Assembly (NCBI GenBank): GCA_913778495.1
Contig: CAJYVD010000012.1
Coordinates: 1 to 44,857 of the forward strand
Direction: 5' to 3'
From: an uncultured Pantoea sp.
Lineage (GTDB): Bacteria; Pseudomonadota; Gammaproteobacteria; Enterobacterales; Enterobacteriaceae
Length of the DNA stretch: 44,857 bases
Shown in pieces: positions 43,309-44,857 of this stretch (the stretch's first letter is position 1; every line of letters starts with the position of its first letter). A program made the position numbers and the translations under genes. A model generated the notes under the pieces. It was not told the DNA's origin, searched no databases, and was given only the letters and a program-made list of their open reading frames with translations.

Positions 43309-44130
43309 GTGGATACGGAATTACTGAAAACTTTTCTCGAAGTGAGCAGAACTCGCCATTTCGGGCGCGCGGCTGAAGCGCTTTACCTCACGCAGTCTGC
43401 CGTTAGTTTTCGCATTCGCCAGTTAGAGAATCAGCTGGGTGTTCATCTTTTTACGCGTCACCGCAATAACATTCGCCTGACCTCTGCCGGTGAGCGCTTA
43501 TTGCCCTACGCGGAAAGTTTGATGAATACATGGCTGATGGCAAAAAAGGAAGTGTCTCATACGCAGCAGCACCATGAACTCTCCATAGGTGCCAGCGCTT
43601 CATTATGGGAGGCTTATCTAACCCCTTGGTTGAAAACGCTTTATGAAAATCGGGAGAGCCTTCACTTAGAAGCGCGTATTGCACAACGCCATCTGCTGGT
43701 AAAGCAGCTGCATGAACGCCAGTTGGATCTGTTAATTACCACAGAAGCACCAAAAATGGATGAGCTAACCAGCCAGCAGATTGGTCATATATCGCTCGCG
43801 TTATTCCGTGCGCGCAATACCGAAAAACGGGAAAAATATGACTACATCAAATTAGAGTGGGGCGCAGACTTTCATCAGCATGAGAGCTACTTATCTAGCG
43901 ACGATGTCCCTGTATTAACGACCACCTCAGCTCACGTTACGCGTGAATTACTTTACACCACGGGCGCCTGCGCCTTTTTGCCGGATACCTGGCATGGTAT
44001 TTACAGCGATCTGATGGTTATTTCCGATACGCCTGTGGCAGTTCGTCCTTTATATGCGGTGTGGCTGCAGAATAGCGATCAGCAAGCACATATTCGCCAG
44101 CTGCTGAAATATCCGGTTCTGACACAGTGA
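43309..44130 (+). CDS. hdfR: LysR-family regulator HdfR
   Basis: A 273-residue LysR regulator (E. coli 279). The first 90 residues are nearly the E. coli sequence ([36 protein letters not shown] shortened here to the motif HFGRAAEAL near residue 18). The effector domain is more diverged. HdfR represses flhDC flagellar genes and activates gltBD in E. coli. The start is GTG at 43309 with GGGAGA before it. The base composition is lower in GC than in the first 20 kb. Confidence 0.93.
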   Translation: MDTELLKTFLEVSRTRHFGRAAEALYLTQSAVSFRIRQLENQLGVHLFTRHRNNIRLTSAGERLLPYAESLMNTWLMAKKEVSHTQQHHELSIGASASLWEAYLTPWLKTLYENRESLHLEARIAQRHLLVKQLHERQLDLLITTEAPKMDELTSQQIGHISLALFRARNTEKREKYDYIKLEWGADFHQHESYLSSDDVPVLTTTSAHVTRELLYTTGACAFLPDTWHGIYSDLMVISDTPVAVRPLYAVWLQNSDQQAHIRQLLKYPVLTQ

Positions 44131-44145
44131 TGTAATAAACAAGAG

Positions 44146-44180
44146 AAGAGTTTGAGAGGCCATGAAACTCAAACTCTTTT
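44146..44180 (+). terminator. Terminator of hdfR
   Basis: AAGAGTTTGAG (44146-44156) pairs with CTCAAACTCTT (44168-44178), followed by TT, 15 bases past the stop. Confidence 0.8.
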
Positions 44181-44196
44181 CACGGCAAATTTTAGG

Positions 44197-44227
44197 CAAA
44201 AAAAATCCTTTGCCGAAGCAAAGGATT
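44197..44227 (-). terminator. Terminator of the rRNA-tRNA operon
   Basis: On the minus strand AATCCTTTGC-TTCG-GCAAAGGATT has a stable TTCG tetraloop and is followed by a T-run, 7 bases past the tRNA-Trp 3' end. Confidence 0.93.
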
Positions 44228-44233
44228 ATTTTC

Positions 44234-44309
<76 letters not shown>

Positions 44310-44317
44310 AATGAGGG

Positions 44318-44394
44318 TGGCGGAACGGACGGGGCTCGAACCCGCGACCCCCTGCGTGACAGGCAGGTATTCTAACCAACTGAACTACCGCTCC
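44318..44394 (-). tRNA. aspT: tRNA-Asp (anticodon GTC)
   Basis: A 77-base tRNA with encoded CCA, acceptor stem GGAGCGG/CCGTTCC, anticodon loop CTGTCAC and T-loop GGTTCGAGCC. It lies 8 bases before tRNA-Trp, as aspT-trpT in E. coli rrnC. Confidence 0.97.
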
Positions 44395-44496
44395 ACCGAT
44401 TCTGTACTGACGTCAGAAAATCGTTCTGACTTCAGGTGTTTCGCCCTTTCCGCGTCACCGGGAAGGTCACGACCGATTGTCGCCGGTCTTAATTTG

Positions 44497-44616
44497 ATGC
44501 CTGGCAGTTCCCTACTCTCGCATGGGGAGACCCCACACTACCATCGGCGCTACGGCGTTTCACTTCTGAGTTCGGCATGGGGTCAGGTGGGACCACCGCG
44601 CTAAAGCCGCCAGGCA
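44497..44616 (-). rRNA. rrf: 5S rRNA, distal copy
   Basis: A 120-base 5S rRNA with ends TGCCTGGCGG and CTGCCAGGCAT and the central CCGAACTCAGAAGTGAAAC. It is identical to the copy at 44737-44856 except for one base (A at 44530 against G at 44770 on the plus strand). The gap to tRNA-Asp (44395-44496) holds no gene. Confidence 0.97.
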
Positions 44617-44648
44617 AATTCTTTTCTGGCCGAACTCATGTCTGTTAC

Positions 44649-44724
44649 TGGTGCTGATACCCAGAGTCGAACTGGGGACCTCACCCTTACCAAGGGTGCG
44701 CTCTACCAACTGAGCCATATCAGC
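44649..44724 (-). tRNA. thrV: tRNA-Thr (anticodon GGT)
   Basis: A 76-base tRNA with encoded CCA, acceptor stem GCTGATA/TATCAGC and anticodon loop TTGGTAA. It lies between two 5S genes, as E. coli thrV in rrnD. Confidence 0.97.
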
Positions 44725-44736
44725 ACACTAAATTTG

Positions 44737-44856
44737 ATGCCTGGCAGTTCCCTACTCTCGCATGGGGAGGCCCCACACTACCATCGGCGCTACGGCGTTT
44801 CACTTCTGAGTTCGGCATGGGGTCAGGTGGGACCACCGCGCTAAAGCCGCCAGGCA
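44737..44856 (-). rRNA. rrf: 5S rRNA, proximal copy
   Basis: A full 120-base 5S rRNA ending one base before the window edge. The 23S and 16S genes should follow beyond the window on the same strand. Confidence 0.97.
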
Positions 44857-44857
44857 A

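Overview
The window is chromosomal DNA of a gamma-proteobacterium of the order Enterobacterales. The evidence is a set of near full-length orthologues of E. coli genes (ilvLGMEDA, ilvY, ilvC, yifB, maoP, hdfR, mqo, mntP, yhjC, yhjD, yhjE, ybdJ) and the aspT-trpT tRNA pair beside hdfR. The high GC of the first 20 kb, the rearranged order relative to E. coli (yhjCDE next to ilvC) and GC-rich intergenic repeats suggest Erwiniaceae (Pantoea/Erwinia-like), but that is inference.

Positions 1-853 hold no convincing gene, only a pair of inverted GC-rich repeat elements. Positions 854-19721 form a large accessory island for peptides that contain D-amino acids. The left half has an M19 dipeptidase and a LysR regulator on the minus strand. 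Divergent from them is an operon for a complete peptide ABC importer (Tat-type binding protein, two permeases, two ATPases) ending in an S12 D-aminopeptidase. The right half is one long minus-strand operon: dgcN, dgcA, a fused double ATPase, a binding protein, two permeases, an S58 (DmpA-like) aminopeptidase, an M55 (DppA-like) D-aminopeptidase, and probably an FAH-fold hydrolase. Four unrelated peptidase families, two importers and the D-glutamate pair DgcN/DgcA together suggest import of D-residue peptides (such as peptidoglycan fragments or gamma-D-glutamyl peptides), hydrolysis in the cytoplasm, and conversion of D-Glu to N-acetyl-L-Glu. This is the most interesting system in the window.

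Positions 19722-31800 hold an AzuC-like small protein gene with a CRP-like site, mntP with an upstream MntR box, ybdJ, mqo, a LysE exporter divergent from a MocR regulator with a clear repeat operator, then GST, PhzF and SDR enzymes, and the yhjC-yhjD-yhjE block.

Positions 31829-41041 hold the isoleucine-valine genes: ilvC divergent from ilvY, and the attenuated ilvLGMEDA operon with an intact ilvG. Positions 41300-44130 carry yifB, maoP (with a candidate maoS site) and hdfR. The right end is the tail of an rRNA operon on the minus strand: 5S, tRNA-Thr, 5S, tRNA-Asp, tRNA-Trp; the 16S and 23S genes would lie beyond the window.
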